Shown in pieces: positions 1 to 8,010 of a DNA stretch of 64,000 nucleotides. The stretch covers positions 54,398-118,397 of the forward strand of contig JACKOW010000013.1 in the NCBI GenBank assembly GCA_024234055.1. Reading direction: 5' to 3'. A program made the translations under genes and the position numbers. Within the stretch, counting starts at the first letter, position 1. The number at the start of each line of letters is the position of its first letter. The notes under the pieces were generated by a model. It searched no databases, was not told the origin of the DNA, and saw only the letters and a program-made list of their open reading frames with translations. The DNA comes from Rhodanobacteraceae bacterium. GTDB lineage: Bacteria > Pseudomonadota > Gammaproteobacteria > Xanthomonadales > SZUA-5.

Positions 1-284
1 CCCGCCGCAACCCGCCGCGACTCGGTCTGCTGCTCAGGCTCCTGAGCCGGATCTTGAGCCGGTTGCTCATCCGGTTGCTGCGGTTCGTTTTCTGCCGGCA
101 GCAAGATGAAGCACACGGCCTCGCTGGCGCCGAGCAACTGCGGCAGACGGGTGGCATCACGACGCGCCAGCGCTTCACGCAGTTCGGCGCCAACATCCAG
201 GCGGGATACCGCCGCCGCATAGCTCTGATCCGACTGCTCAACCGAGGCACCTAACTGGGCAAGAAATTCAACAACCTTCGACAT
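1..284 (-). CDS. Split borosin precursor peptide (partial, runs off left edge)
   Basis: Ninety-four codons are visible from the ATG at 284 and no stop is reached before the window edge. The ATG has a strong ribosome binding site (AGGAGA, about six bases upstream). The first 55 residues resemble the borosin-binding domain of split borosin precursors such as Shewanella SonA: an FLAQLG segment at residues 7-12, amphipathic helices, then LREALARRDATRLPQLLG at 35-52, which lines up with the matching SonA helix. A hydrophobic stretch VCFILLP (57-63) follows where SonA carries its methylated residues. After that comes a Gln/Pro/Glu-rich tail with no SonA counterpart. The gene lies 28 bp downstream of the N-methyltransferase on the same strand. 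I infer that it is the substrate whose backbone amides are methylated near residues 57-63. The alignment was done by eye from memory of SonA. An unrelated small protein is the alternative. Confidence 0.75.
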   Translation of the reverse strand, partial: MSKVVEFLAQLGASVEQSDQSYAAAVSRLDVGAELREALARRDATRLPQLLGASEAVCFILLPAENEPQQPDEQPAQDPAQEPEQQTESRRVAA

Positions 285-312
285 GCCGTTCTCCTGTGGA
301 CTTGGGGTGGGC

Positions 313-1125
313 TCAAGCGGCACGGAACTGCTGTTCCAGTGCGTCGAGTTTGGATTTGACCAGCGCATTGCTGAGCATGCGCCGAGCGGGCGGTACGATC
401 AGCGTCGATTGCAGGGTGAGGGGCACAGAGGCCAGATCCCGCAGCGCCAGTGTTTCGATCCTCGGGGGGGCGATGGCCAGCGTCGCCGCTTCGTAGACGG
501 TCACCCGGTGCTCGGCGGGATAGTCGGCGCCCAGCACTTCGACCAGCAATTCCACGTACGCAGGGTTGGTGCTCAACCTGCGGCTATGGATGTCACCAGT
601 GATGCCCACCTGCCAGAGGATCAGATAGGCCGCAGTATCGATGTGGCGCTGGTAGGCCATGAACTGACTGGCTTCGAAATGCTGGCAGCCGTAACGCCCA
701 GGATCGATGCCGAGATCAGCGTAGAGACAATCCTCGGCTGAAATGCCCGGCTCCATGTGCGCGTGAAAGCCCTCTTGACGGGCCTGCTCGATCGCCTGAT
801 GCGGCGCCAGCGCGAACACGCCCGGATGGCCGTAGAAGGCGCCACAGACGCGCTTGCCGGCGCGAACTTCGATCAGCATGACCTCGACCATCTCGCGATA
901 GGTCTGGTGACGCGACTTGCCCTCACCGTAACAGGGCTGCAGGTTGCGCACATCCGCATGCATCTGCTGCAGCCAGAGTTCCACCAGTGGATCGGAGACC
1001 GCGGCGAAGACCACCTCGGCCTGTTCGATATGGCTACGAGACCGCGGACTGATGTGCGCGCCCAGAGTCATCCCCAGACCCACGCAGACCAGTGAACCCG
1101 CAAGCTCGGCACGCTCAGTTTGCAT
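313..1125 (-). CDS. Borosin-type peptide backbone alpha-N-methyltransferase (SonM-like)
   Basis: A 270-residue SAM-dependent enzyme of the tetrapyrrole-methylase fold. It begins with the GSLVCVGLGM glycine-rich SAM-site strand (10-19). YGHPGVF (98-104) and EPGISAEDCLYADLGIDPG (125-143) match the split borosin methyltransferase SonM almost residue for residue, as does FEASQFM (150-156). Tyr66, Arg72, Tyr76 and Tyr98 fall at the residues shown to be needed for amide methylation in fungal OphMA. Unlike fungal borosins, the enzyme has no fused core peptide; a separate precursor gene follows 28 bp downstream. The frame stays open upstream to 1431, but that extension only reads through an 8-bp tandem repeat. 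ATG at 1125, just before the conserved domain, gives the length expected for the family. Cobalamin or haem methylases share the fold but not these motifs. Confidence 0.87.
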   Translation of the reverse strand: MQTERAELAGSLVCVGLGMTLGAHISPRSRSHIEQAEVVFAAVSDPLVELWLQQMHADVRNLQPCYGEGKSRHQTYREMVEVMLIEVRAGKRVCGAFYGHPGVFALAPHQAIEQARQEGFHAHMEPGISAEDCLYADLGIDPGRYGCQHFEASQFMAYQRHIDTAAYLILWQVGITGDIHSRRLSTNPAYVELLVEVLGADYPAEHRVTVYEAATLAIAPPRIETLALRDLASVPLTLQSTLIVPPARRMLSNALVKSKLDALEQQFRAA

Positions 1126-1219
1126 CCAGCCCGGCCTCAGGAAGTTGCAGCGAATCAATCGTGGCCGCATCGGCGCGACCGGCCCGGGCACACCATATCC
1201 GAATGATGAGTCAATGCAA

Positions 1220-1405
1220 CAGGGCGCGAGGGCGCGAGGGGCAAAAGCACGAGGGCACGAGGGCGCGAGGGCAAGAGGGCACGCAAGAGCGGGTTTGAGG
1301 CGAGCTGCTGATCTTTCTTGCCCTCTTGCCCTCTTGCCCTCTTGCCCTCTTGCCCTCTTGCCCTCTTGCCCTCTTGCCCTCTTGCCCTCTTGCCCACTTG
1401 CCCTC
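1220..1405. repeat. Inverted low-complexity repeat with eleven 8-bp TTGCCCTC units
   Basis: Positions 1318-1405 hold eleven tandem copies of TTGCCCTC, one of them changed to TTGCCCAC. Positions 1220-1285 hold a degenerate complementary purine-rich arm (GAGGGC, GCGAGGGC units). The two arms could fold into a long hairpin around a ~30 bp loop. The repeat lies between the borosin methyltransferase start and the stop codon of the GNAT gene, and reads as Gly-Gln-Glu-Gly-Lys-Arg-Ala-Arg repeats in one frame. It may end transcription or simply be slippage-prone DNA. Confidence 0.9.
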
Positions 1406-1964
1406 AGTCCAGGCCCTGCCGCTGCTGCCATTGCCGCCGAGTCAACTCCCAGCGAAAGCCGAGCGCCGTGTCGGCATCCGCTGTCAGCGCCGCGAAGCCG
1501 AGCTTGTGCATCAAGCCGCTGGCAGACCCGTTGTTGCCGGCATGCCGGGTATGCAGACGGGCCACGGTCGACGCGCTGAAGACATGATCAGCCAGCAACG
1601 CAATGGCCTTGGCCGCAAGGCCGCGGTTCTGCCACGCCGCCAGCACCATGGCCCCGACTTCACCTTGCAGCTCGGTCTCGGCGGCCGGTGTTGCCACGAC
1701 GCCCAGCAGCCCGACGTCGGCATCCAGGGCTTCGATCACCCAATAGCGCGCCCGCGAGTGCGGATCCGCGTTGGCCTTCAAGGCCAGGGCGAAGGCGCGC
1801 TGTGCCGCGGGCTTGGTCAATACCTCGGCCACCTGCCGCATCAGATCGACATCGGTGTATACGGCGCAATAGAGCGCTTCGTCGAACTGAACCAGGGGCC
1901 GCAGACGCAATCCATCCCTGACCATCTCCCGCAATGGCGGCATCTGAGGCGGGTGGTCGCCCAT
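1404..1964 (-). CDS. GNAT family N-acetyltransferase (RimJ/RimL-like)
   Basis: A 186-residue protein starting LRLRPL around residue 19, as in RimJ/RimL-type GNAT enzymes that transfer acetyl from acetyl-CoA to an amine. The region VGAMVLAAWQNRGLAAKAIALL carries the acetyl-CoA-binding loop (QNRGLA in place of the usual Q/RxxGxG/A). NGSASGLMHKLGF near the C-terminus is the typical family ending motif (NxxSxxLxxKLGF). The substrate cannot be told from sequence. ATG at 1964 was preferred to a TTG at 1982, but no clear ribosome binding site decides between them. The stop codon abuts the 8-bp repeat tract, so the 3' end of the transcript probably includes that hairpin. Confidence 0.8.
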   Translation of the reverse strand: MGDHPPQMPPLREMVRDGLRLRPLVQFDEALYCAVYTDVDLMRQVAEVLTKPAAQRAFALALKANADPHSRARYWVIEALDADVGLLGVVATPAAETELQGEVGAMVLAAWQNRGLAAKAIALLADHVFSASTVARLHTRHAGNNGSASGLMHKLGFAALTADADTALGFRWELTRRQWQQRQGLD

Positions 1965-2056
1965 CACGGGATCAGTTCTCAAGCATCATCAGTCGACGCA
2001 GAGTCTTGCCGATGGCCCGAACAGCAGCAAGTCTGTCGAGCCGAACCCAGCCGCTT

Positions 2057-2100
2057 CCCTTCGCGTCCTTTCTGCTTTTCCTTCGCGACCTTTGCGGCCT
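2057..2100. repeat. Single arm of the purine-rich inverted-arm repeat family
   Basis: Consensus TTCGCGTCCTTTCTGCTTTT followed by CCTTCGCG and a second GTCC block. It sits just downstream of the ABC-F gene. Other copies in this window occur near 35.6, 37.4, 37.7, 39.6, 42.9, 44.1, 47.6, 49.2, 58.6, 59.1, 60.5 and 60.7 kb, usually as facing pairs. Confidence 0.85.
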
Positions 2101-2150
2101 GCTTCTTCGGCACCCTGCACCAGCAGGCCCCAGCCGGGGCGCGGCGTCCG

Positions 2151-3749
2151 CTAAGCCGCGCGACGCTCCGCTGTCTTGTTGTTGCGGGTGCGCAGCCAGG
2201 CCGCGTATTCGTCCAGATCGCCGTCGAACTCCTCCACATGGCCGTCGGCCACGCGCCAATAGGTGTTGCACACCAGACCGGTGAGATGGCGGTCATGCGA
2301 GACCAGCACGATGGCGCCGCCGAAGTCACTCAGGGCTTCGGCCAGGGCCTCACGGGTTTCCAGATCCAGATGGTTGGTGGGCTCGTCGAGCAGCATGACG
2401 TTGGGTTTGCGCCAGGCGATCAGGGCCAGCGCCAGCCGCGCTCGCTCGCCGCCGGAGAAGCCGTCGACCAGCTCGAAAGCGCGATTGCCGGGAAAGCTCC
2501 AGCGCCCCAGGTAATCGCGGAATTCCTGTACCGACACACCGGGCGCAATCATGCGCATGTGATCGATCGGGCTTTGACCCTCATGCAGCGATTCCACCGT
2601 GTGCTGGGCGAAGTAGCCGAGTTCCAGGTCCGGATGGTTGATGCGCTCGCCCTTGAGCAAGGGCAGTTCGCCGACCAGCGACTTGACCAGCGTCGATTTG
2701 CCGGCGCCGTTGGGGCCAAGCAAACCGATGCGATCGCCCGCTTCCAGGCGGAAGTCGACATTGGCCAGCACCCGATGCTGGCCATAACCGGCATCGACAT
2801 GATTCAGGCGAATCAGCGAGAACGGCAGCTTGGGCGGATCGCTGAAACCAATGCGCACTTCACGCTCGGCGCGCACCGCCTCGGTACCGGCCAGCTTGGC
2901 CAGACGCTTGACCCGCGACTGCGCCTGCTTGGCGCGCGCCGCCGACGCCTTGAAGCGGTCGATGAAGGCCTGCAGATGGGCACGCTCGGCCTGCTCCTTC
3001 TCGAAGGCGATCTGCTGCAGGCGCAGATGCTCTGAGCGCTGGCGCTCGAAGCTGGTGTAGTCGCCGGTGTAGAGCTTGGCCTTGCCCTCGTTCAGATGCA
3101 GCGTATGGGTGCACAATCCATCAAGGAACTCGCGGTCATGCGAGATCATCATCAACATGCCCGGATATTTCAGCAGCCATTGCTCCAGCCACATCACCGC
3201 ATCCAGGTCCAGATGGTTGGTGGGCTCGTCGAGCAGCAGCAAATCACTGGGCATCATCAATGCCCGCGCCAGATTCAGGCGCACCCGCCAGCCGCCGGAA
3301 AAGGCCGACACCGGCATCTCGTGGGTGTCCGGCGTGAAACCCAGACCATGCAACAGTCGCCCCGCGCGCGCCGTGGCGTCATAGCCGTTGATCTCGGCCA
3401 GCTTCTGGTGGGCCTCGGCCACCGCGTCCCAGTCCTCGGCGGCCATCGCTTCGGCCTCGGCGCGAATGATGGCGTGCACTTCGGTGTCGCCCGAGAGCAC
3501 GAAATCCAGCGCTGGATCCGGCAAGGACGGCGTTTCCTGGGCCACGCTGGCGATACGCAGCCGCTGCGGGATATCGACATCGCCGCGGTCAGCTTCCAGC
3601 TCACCCTGGATCACGGCAAACAGACTGGACTTGCCACAGCCATTACGCCCGATCACGCCAACGCGCTGGCCGTCATGCAGGGCAATGTCCATTCCGGACA
3701 GCAACAGGCGCTCGCCGCGGCGCAGCGCGAAATTCTTGAAGGCAATCAT
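2151..3749 (-). CDS. ABC-F family ATPase (YheS-like, lacking C-terminal extension)
   Basis: A 532-residue soluble protein with two ABC ATPase domains and no membrane segments, as in ribosome-associated ABC-F translation factors. Domain 1 has Walker A GRNGCGKS (~35-42), signature FSGGWRVRL and Walker B LLLLDEPTNHLD. Domain 2 has GPNGAGKS, FSGGERARL and MLLDEPTNHLD. The charged linker between them (EKEQAERAHLQAFIDRFK onward) is the P-site tRNA-interaction motif region. The closest remembered relative is E. coli YheS, about 637 residues. This protein stops soon after the EFDGDLDEYAAWL motif and lacks the ~100-residue coiled-coil C-terminal extension. A copy of the inverted-arm repeat lies just beyond the stop. 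The role is probably relief of stalled ribosomes; antibiotic protection is less likely given the YheS similarity. Confidence 0.9.
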   Translation of the reverse strand: MIAFKNFALRRGERLLLSGMDIALHDGQRVGVIGRNGCGKSSLFAVIQGELEADRGDVDIPQRLRIASVAQETPSLPDPALDFVLSGDTEVHAIIRAEAEAMAAEDWDAVAEAHQKLAEINGYDATARAGRLLHGLGFTPDTHEMPVSAFSGGWRVRLNLARALMMPSDLLLLDEPTNHLDLDAVMWLEQWLLKYPGMLMMISHDREFLDGLCTHTLHLNEGKAKLYTGDYTSFERQRSEHLRLQQIAFEKEQAERAHLQAFIDRFKASAARAKQAQSRVKRLAKLAGTEAVRAEREVRIGFSDPPKLPFSLIRLNHVDAGYGQHRVLANVDFRLEAGDRIGLLGPNGAGKSTLVKSLVGELPLLKGERINHPDLELGYFAQHTVESLHEGQSPIDHMRMIAPGVSVQEFRDYLGRWSFPGNRAFELVDGFSGGERARLALALIAWRKPNVMLLDEPTNHLDLETREALAEALSDFGGAIVLVSHDRHLTGLVCNTYWRVADGHVEEFDGDLDEYAAWLRTRNNKTAERRAA

Positions 3750-3910
3750 GGGCGCGGAGTCTACGCCGGAGTTCTAGAAGGTTTGCGTCAGCAGGCGAGT
3801 ATTTTTGGGGGCACGGGAAGGGCTCGCAGTATTGGCGACCTTGCGGTTCTTTGATCCTGGCCGGCAGCAGACCATGGGCCACGAACCGCGCTGCTTCGAA
3901 GCGACTCCGA

Positions 3911-3971
3911 GGAGGGCCGCGCGCCTGCGCGGCCGCTCGTGAGCTTCAGCGAAAACAGCGCGGCGCCCTCC
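3911..3971. repeat. GC-rich palindromic repeat (copy 1 of 4)
   Basis: It begins GGAGGGCCGCGCGCCTGCGC and ends GCGGCGCCCTCC, so the ends are inverted repeats. Related copies are at 31851-31910, 43963-44037 and 57195-57246. It lies upstream of the ABC-F gene in a gap with no convincing coding sequence. Confidence 0.8.
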
Positions 3972-3982
3972 AACAAGGCGTG

Positions 3983-4195
3983 TCAGCGATCTCGGCGCAC
4001 AGAGACAGCACCCAGCAGTGCCAGCGCCAAAGCGAGCAGAATCAGCCCGTCGTTGCCCAAAGCAGGAATACCCTCGACCGCGAAGCCGACCTGCACGGAC
4101 ACGTTAGCGACGTCATTGCCGGCAACCGGGTCTGGCGTATCCGAACCGTTGCTGGCATTGACCGCCGTGGCACCTGCACTGTTGCTGTAGGAAAA
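3983..4195 (-). pseudogene. Remnant of a DUF11/IPTL-CTERM-type surface protein
   Basis: The last ~70 codons of a protein similar to the giant DUF11 protein ending at 24197. Both have a DTPDPV or GTPDPV block, then VSVQVGFxVExIPALG, a hydrophobic stretch and a basic end (here SVRRDR). The frame remains open upstream to 4345 but only as a shadow of the porin gene, with no signal peptide or repeat domains. It therefore looks like the 3' stub of a deleted gene. The tail matches an IPTL-CTERM-type sorting signal in layout (short motif, hydrophobic helix, arginines) but with IPAL instead of IPTL. Confidence 0.65.
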
Positions 4196-4274
4196 GCCCT
4201 GCAGGGAGGGAATTTCAGCGCGCCATCTTGTTCTCGTGGCTGGTAGAACGGTGTGCCTGAAGCTGCCAGCCTGC

Positions 4275-5618
4275 TCAGAACACGAAGCCGATTCCCAGTG
4301 TCCAGCCGTCTGCGTCGCCATTGACCAGCGGCCGGCCGCTGGCATCGGACCACTCGCGGTTGAGCTTGAATATCCAGCTGTGGTCGGGCTCGTAACGCAG
4401 GCCCAGCAGGTGCTTGCGCTCGCGTTCGCGCAAGACCATTGCCGAGACGCTGGTCAGATCCTGCACGCTGACATGATCGTATTCGTAGATCAGGCTGAGG
4501 CGGGCGTCGGGAAAAGTCTCGCTTTTCCAGGTGTCTGGAAACCAGCGGTCGAGGTCATAACCCACCCGGGCGTAGCCGCCCCTGAAGGTGCCGGGATCGG
4601 CATGTTCGCGCTCGGCGCGCATCGACAGGTATTCGCCCGTGAACTTCCATGCATCCCAGCGCCAGGTCCAGTCCAGACCAATTCCGCGCAGCTGCTGTTT
4701 GCCGGCGTCATCGTAGGCGCCGCTGTAGATGCCCAGACCCAGTGCCAGTTGATCGCTCTGGCGCAGGGTCAGGTGCGCTGACAGGGCCTTGTCATTGTTG
4801 TTGTCCACACCAAAGCCCTGACGGTTGTTGCGCAGTCCGTTGTAACCGAACTGGTCATCGAGGCCGGCGATCAGATAAGCCTCCCAGTCCAGTTGCCAGT
4901 CGGGATTGAGTTCCGCGTGCCCGACCAGTCCGAAGCCGTTGTCGGTCCAGTCCGAGGGCGCGATCAGTCGCGAGGACAGCGGCCGCGCTATCACGTCTCG
5001 CAGCGGTGCGTAGTGGTCCGCCTCATTGTTGCCGAAGGGCACCAGAATGACGCCGGCGCGCAGGGCCAGTGATTCGTTCCAGGCCAGATCCACATAGGCC
5101 TGCTCCAGCAGAACTTCGCCGCCGCGCTCTGCACCCACCGAGGCCGCACGCTCGAACTCGATCTCGCTGAAGAAACTGATGCGTTCATGCGGCTGGCCGC
5201 TCAGCACCAGCTCGAAGGACTCGGCGTCGATGATCGAGTCCTGTCCGGATCGCTTGCCGAAGTTGACGGCGCCGTAGCTGCTGATGGCGATGTCGCGCTG
5301 GCGTGCTGCACCCACCGCCGCCAGAGCCTGGCTCTGCGATTCAACCTCTGCACGTACCTCGGCCAGATCGGCGCCCAGGCCGTCGACGGTCTTGCTGACA
5401 GCGCCCACCGCCGCAGGCAGGTCCGCGGATGGCGCGGGGGCGGCGTTCTGGACCAGCGCCCGGATCGCTGACAACTCGGCCTCCATCTGATCCCAGCGTG
5501 ATTCCAGCGCACTCAGGCGCGCCTCCACCTCGGCGGTGTTGGCCGCATCAATGGATGGACCGATCAGCGCCAGCATCAGGGCCACCACCAGACGATGCGG
5601 CTTTGCAAGGCTTTTCAA
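4275..5618 (-). CDS. Porin-like outer-membrane beta-barrel protein with N-terminal coiled coil
   Basis: A 447-residue protein. Residues 1-25 are a signal peptide (MKSLAKPHR then VVALMLALIG, ending DAA). Residues ~28-105 form heptad-rich coiled coil. The rest alternates aromatic and polar residues and ends GIGFVF, with the terminal phenylalanine typical of outer-membrane barrels. SYGAVNFGKRSG and the later layout resemble phosphate-selective porin O/P-type proteins. The start is a TTG at 5618 with an excellent ribosome binding site (GGAGGT, 6 bases upstream). That TTG overlaps the TGA stop of the upstream kinase gene as TTGA, implying translational coupling. A kinase-porin pair is unusual; the barrel may carry solutes or anchor the envelope through its coiled coil. 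The substrate is unknown. Confidence 0.75.
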   Translation of the reverse strand: MKSLAKPHRLVVALMLALIGPSIDAANTAEVEARLSALESRWDQMEAELSAIRALVQNAAPAPSADLPAAVGAVSKTVDGLGADLAEVRAEVESQSQALAAVGAARQRDIAISSYGAVNFGKRSGQDSIIDAESFELVLSGQPHERISFFSEIEFERAASVGAERGGEVLLEQAYVDLAWNESLALRAGVILVPFGNNEADHYAPLRDVIARPLSSRLIAPSDWTDNGFGLVGHAELNPDWQLDWEAYLIAGLDDQFGYNGLRNNRQGFGVDNNNDKALSAHLTLRQSDQLALGLGIYSGAYDDAGKQQLRGIGLDWTWRWDAWKFTGEYLSMRAEREHADPGTFRGGYARVGYDLDRWFPDTWKSETFPDARLSLIYEYDHVSVQDLTSVSAMVLRERERKHLLGLRYEPDHSWIFKLNREWSDASGRPLVNGDADGWTLGIGFVF

Positions 5619-7438
5619 AGACTTACCTCCAGGATGATGGGCTCGGCATTCCCCTTGGAGCCCTGTAGCAGCAAGGGATAGCTGCCCAGCGGCACACCGC
5701 GGGCGACATTCAGGCTGAACTCGAGATTGCTGTCGCTACGGCGCTTGAAGGTGCCAATCCGAAAGCGCGCATCGGCGACGCCGCCACTGCTCACTAGGGC
5801 CGTCTCGATGGCCGCAAGACCGGCGCCCTCGATGCGCAGGGTGACGCTGCGCCCCGCCCGGATCACCCGCGGGCTGAATCGATCAATGCGAATCGGCGCT
5901 GGCGGATTGACCTCGGTTGGCTGGCCCGTGACCGGCTCCTGACTGGCCGTCGGCTCTGCCGCCGGCGGTATGGTCGGCGGTAGCGGGATGATCGGCTCGG
6001 CCGGCTGGCGCTCAGGCGGGCTCTCGGGCGCACTGGAAACGGGCGCAACGCTGAGCTGCGTTGCCGGCACCGAAGGTTTCGTCGCGGCGCTGGCCGCAGG
6101 CTGCGGGCGCTCCCGCGCCGGAGCGAGCACGGCAGGTTCGCTGTCTGCCTGCGCCTTCGTCTCTGGTGGCGGCTGGATCGAGGTCGGCTCGGCGCCGGCA
6201 GCGGGCGTGGGGCTGGTTGGCGTCTCTGCAACCACCGCCGTGTCGGCATCGCCCGCCTGCTCGATGCTGGAGGCAGGCGCCGTGGTGGCGACAGCGGCAG
6301 TCTCATCGGGCCGCCCGGAGGCCAAGTCTTGCTCCACCTTCGCCGGCCACAGCCACCAGATCGCCAGGGCCACCGGCACCACAGCCGCCAACCACCAGCC
6401 CATCGACTTCGTCGTTCTGCTGTCGCCCGGGACCACCGGCGAGGCGCCACGCGTGAGTCCGCCCGCGATCGGCGCTGGTGCGGTTTCCGAAGAAGCGATT
6501 TGCTGGACACGGACATCAGGTCCGATGCCGGCGAGGATCTCGCGCAGGCGCAGCACCACATCGTCGGCGCTTGCCGGTCGTTGTTCTGGCACCTTCTGCA
6601 CACATTGCTCGATCAGCATCAACAGCGGCCCGGGAGCGCCGTTGACGCGCGAAGCCAGCGCCGGCAGAGGCGCCGCCACCACCCGGGCCACGGTCGACTG
6701 CACGGTGTCGCCGCGGAACGGGTTTTCCCCTGCCAGCATGGTGTAGAACAGCAGCCCGAGAGCGTACACATCCGACGATGGCGCGTGACTGGCGCCCGAC
6801 ATCACCTCCGGCGCCACAAACTCCGGTGTGCCCACGAAATAGCCTGACGCCGTCAAGGAGCTGCCACCGGATTGGGCGATGCCGAAATCGAGCAGCTTGC
6901 AACGGCCATCCTCCAGCACCCGAACATTCTCGGGTTTGAGGTCTCTATGCAGCACACCGACCCGATGCGCTGCGGCTATCGCTTCGGCCACACCCAGCAT
7001 TACCTGTACCTGGGCGCGCAGCGTTTGCGGACGGTGCATCCACTGGCTCAGATCCTCACCGGAGAGAAACTCCAGCACCAGGAAAGGCGAATGTTGCTCG
7101 ACGCCGAATTCGAGCAGGGTCACGATGTTTGGATGGTTCAATCTGCCCATGGTCTGGGCTTCGCGCAGAAAGCGCTCGTTGGCTTGCGGATCCCGACCCA
7201 GGGTGACCAGCTTGATGGCCACCTCACGGCCAATGTCGGGATCCACCGCCAGGAACACTCGTCCCATGCCGCCGCTGCCAAGCAGGCGCTTGACCCAGTA
7301 CTTGCCAATCTGTCTAGGGAGCGTGTCGGTGTTCACTGGAGCGATCGTGATTCCATCGTCGGAGCAGTGTGATCCACTCGCATTAGCACAAGCTTGTGAA
7401 CCGCTCACCAGACCATCGCCGATGCTCGGGATCCCCAT
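5615..7438 (-). CDS. Membrane-anchored Ser/Thr protein kinase with C-terminal periplasmic IPT/TIG-like domain
   Basis: About 607 residues. The N-terminal Hanks-type kinase domain shows GSGGMG glycine loop, VAIKLV lysine strand, HRDLKPEN catalytic loop, DFG magnesium loop and APEV substrate segment, so all catalytic residues are present. After the kinase comes a transmembrane segment (WWLAAVVPVALAIWWLWP), then ~150 residues rich in Pro, Ala, Thr and Glu, probably a spacer in the periplasm. A final ~90-residue beta-rich domain (IDRFSPRVIRAGRSVTLRIEGAGL) resembles an IPT/TIG or Ig-like fold. The arrangement suggests a receptor kinase. The frame is open to a TTG at 7504; ATG at 7438 was chosen, but GTG at 7459 is possible and no ribosome site is decisive. 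It is coupled to the downstream porin-like gene. Confidence 0.87.
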   Translation of the reverse strand: MGIPSIGDGLVSGSQACANASGSHCSDDGITIAPVNTDTLPRQIGKYWVKRLLGSGGMGRVFLAVDPDIGREVAIKLVTLGRDPQANERFLREAQTMGRLNHPNIVTLLEFGVEQHSPFLVLEFLSGEDLSQWMHRPQTLRAQVQVMLGVAEAIAAAHRVGVLHRDLKPENVRVLEDGRCKLLDFGIAQSGGSSLTASGYFVGTPEFVAPEVMSGASHAPSSDVYALGLLFYTMLAGENPFRGDTVQSTVARVVAAPLPALASRVNGAPGPLLMLIEQCVQKVPEQRPASADDVVLRLREILAGIGPDVRVQQIASSETAPAPIAGGLTRGASPVVPGDSRTTKSMGWWLAAVVPVALAIWWLWPAKVEQDLASGRPDETAAVATTAPASSIEQAGDADTAVVAETPTSPTPAAGAEPTSIQPPPETKAQADSEPAVLAPARERPQPAASAATKPSVPATQLSVAPVSSAPESPPERQPAEPIIPLPPTIPPAAEPTASQEPVTGQPTEVNPPAPIRIDRFSPRVIRAGRSVTLRIEGAGLAAIETALVSSGGVADARFRIGTFKRRSDSNLEFSLNVARGVPLGSYPLLLQGSKGNAEPIILEVSL

Positions 7439-7605
7439 CAGCGGATGAATCTCGCTCACGGGAACATAGGCATTGCCGACGCGCAAAGCCTTGATCTGTC
7501 GCAACTTGGCCGTTGTGACAATTGTTCATCGGTCAATATGGAGCGAAAACCGAGCGCGATCGGTTTTCTGATACCGTGTTCTCAGTGTGAAAGCGAGGTC
7601 TGACT

Positions 7606-8001
7606 ATGCTGCGGTTCAGGAACTGGGCACTGGGAGAACTGGAAGTGGCGGTCTGCAACGCGCTGTGGGATCAGGGCGAAAGCGATGTGCGTGGCATGTA
7701 CGAGCTGGTTGGACGGCCGCGTGGCATCACGTCCAACACCATCCAGTCGGCCATGGAGCGCATGTATCGCAAGGGCGTGCTGCAACGCCGAAAGGTCAGC
7801 CATGCGTTTGTTTACGAACCGGCGATGAGTCGCGCCGAATTTGCCGCAGGTGTACTGGAGGGAGTCAGTGCAGCGCTCGGGCAAGCCGGCGCACAGCCGC
7901 TCATGGCCGCGTTCGTCGAGCGTGCAGAACAAGCGGATCCAGCCACGCTCGATCAGCTGGAAGCGCTGCTCCGGCAAGCGCGAGAACGGCGCGAGCCCTA
8001 G
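7606..8001 (+). CDS. BlaI/MecI/CopY-family transcriptional repressor
   Basis: A 131-residue winged-helix protein. LGELEVAVCNALWDQGESDVRGMYE at the N-terminus and TSNTIQSAMERMYRKGVLQRRK (recognition helix and wing) are typical of BlaI/MecI repressors, which bind promoters as dimers and are inactivated by cleavage. AFVYEPAMSRAEFAAG is the start of the dimerisation domain. The start has a GAGG ribosome site seven bases upstream. The next gene, nine bases on, encodes a BlaR1-type peptidase, so the pair forms a repressor/anti-repressor module. No beta-lactamase gene is adjacent; the regulated target is not evident here. Confidence 0.88.
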   Translation: MLRFRNWALGELEVAVCNALWDQGESDVRGMYELVGRPRGITSNTIQSAMERMYRKGVLQRRKVSHAFVYEPAMSRAEFAAGVLEGVSAALGQAGAQPLMAAFVERAEQADPATLDQLEALLRQARERREP

Positions 8002-8010
8002 GACAGTCCC

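Noticed and set aside
1318..1405. 8-bp array considered as CRISPR or origin iterons
   Set aside because: No spacers, too short for repeats, and no replication gene nearby.
1326..3035. Plus-strand frame of 569 codons
   Set aside because: Its start lies in the 8-bp repeat and the rest mirrors the ABC-F gene.
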